DNA of 64,000 nt from DATBDM01 sp034664425 (GTDB lineage: Bacteria; Actinomycetota; Thermoleophilia; Solirubrobacterales; Solirubrobacteraceae), in contig JAXDHR010000149.1 of assembly GCA_034664425.1 (NCBI GenBank), positions 20,218 through 84,217 of the forward strand, read 5' to 3'. Made by a program: the position numbers and the translations under genes. The number at the start of each line of letters is the position of its first letter. The stretch's first letter is position 1. Positions 63,683-64,000 of the stretch are shown piece by piece. The notes under the pieces are model-generated. The model searched no databases. It was not told the origin of the DNA and was given only the letters and a program-made list of their open reading frames with translations.

Positions 63683-63906
63683 GAGATCGGGCACTTTGAG
63701 GGGACGATTCGAGAGTACGGTGCACCGAGCGTGCACCGAAAGCCGACCGCCGTCGCTCCTAGTCGTGACTACCGGAGCTAATCGCTGAAGTCGTAGCCGC
63801 AGTCCTCGCCAGGCCCAGCCTCGCGTGGTTCGCGGCGGAGTGCTCCCTCGCATGAACGCAGCACCGCTGAGGGCACCCGGATGCGGCGATTGCCCTCGCT
63901 GCTGGC

Positions 63907-63928
63907 ATGGAGTAGGTATGGAGTAGGT
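63907..63928 (+). repeat. 11-bp tandem duplication ATGGAGTAGGT
   Basis: ATGGAGTAGGT occurs twice back to back. No gene crosses it convincingly. It may be a slippage product or part of a binding or attachment site upstream of the gene that starts at 63985. Confidence 0.6.
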
Positions 63929-63984
63929 TGGCTGAAGGGGCACAGGGGATCCATTACACGTACGCGAGGAAAGGGCCCATCTCG

Positions 63985-64000
63985 ATGGCTACCTACGTCA
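63985..64000 (+). CDS. Start of a gene cut by the window edge
   Basis: ATG at 63985 begins MATYV and runs off the end. GAGGAAAGGG at 63966-63975 is a good ribosome binding site, about 9 nt upstream. Five codons do not allow a functional call. Confidence 0.4.

Larger units (their letters stand above)
63667..63984. other. 318 nt without a convincing gene
   Basis: Open frames here give low-complexity peptides on either strand and none looks real. The stretch has the small hairpin after the MIP18-family gene, a short direct repeat of GTGCACCGA near 63720-63740, and an 11-bp tandem duplication (ATGGAGTAGGT) at 63907-63928. Its base composition is more balanced than in the surrounding genes. Confidence 0.5.

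Noticed and set aside
63700..63730. GATTCGAG as the T-loop of a tRNA
   Set aside because: No matching stems for acceptor, anticodon or D arms could be built around it on either strand.

Overview
The window is very G+C-rich, compact DNA in which nearly all sequence is coding and wrong-frame open frames are long. G+C-rich wobble positions, GTG/TTG starts, a wax-ester/triacylglycerol synthase, glutamate synthase, TetR and FMO genes, FxsA and delta-60-type secreted proteins fit a high-GC actinobacterium. My best guess is the Solirubrobacterales/Thermoleophilia group, inferred from overall character and not from any marker gene. There are no rRNA, tRNA, IS or CRISPR features that I can support.

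Left part (1-13.9 kb), mostly housekeeping: a GT4 glycosyltransferase converges on a TauE/SafE permease with a 4-nt overlap. A 430-nt divergent gap with a large inverted repeat follows. Then comes a + strand cluster of gltB, gltD (1-nt overlap), a WS/DGAT acyltransferase and a small YeaQ/YmgE-type membrane protein (4-nt overlap). A convergent class V aminotransferase/cysteine desulfurase-like gene is divergent from a flavin monooxygenase gene, which is coupled (ATGA) to a TetR gene. A 14-bp inverted repeat lies in that divergent gap.

Centre (14.2-56.5 kb): one unbroken reading frame of 14,120 codons. The predicted protein has a Sec-type signal, a Pro/Ala/Asp-rich stalk and a ZU5-like module. 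It continues with dozens of ~120-residue beta repeats (at least 20 with a clear shared motif), an embedded FG-GAP/VCBS propeller, a series of Ig-like modules, two RTX (GGxGxDxxx) blocks, Calx-beta-like modules and a pair of LamG-like modules. It ends in a metzincin-type zinc protease domain (HExxHxxGxxH plus Met-turn) and an Arg-rich tail. It is essentially Cys-free apart from five closely spaced Cys pairs. This is the outstanding object of the window: a giant exported surface or matrix protein with a terminal protease.

Directly downstream (56.6-61.0 kb), three genes spaced 3 nt apart or overlapping encode a secreted protein made of two related halves, a lipoprotein, and a secreted propeller-like protein. 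I infer that they may form an envelope or export-partner group with the giant protein; there is no direct proof.

Right end (61.1-64 kb): an unknown small protein, a lipocalin-like protein overlapping fxsA, a STAS protein without a normal start codon, and a MIP18/DUF59 Fe-S assembly protein. A 318-nt stretch with no convincing gene follows, then the first codons of a further gene. Several genes carry a TANNNT hexamer 6-10 nt before the start codon, suggesting leaderless or very short-leader transcripts.
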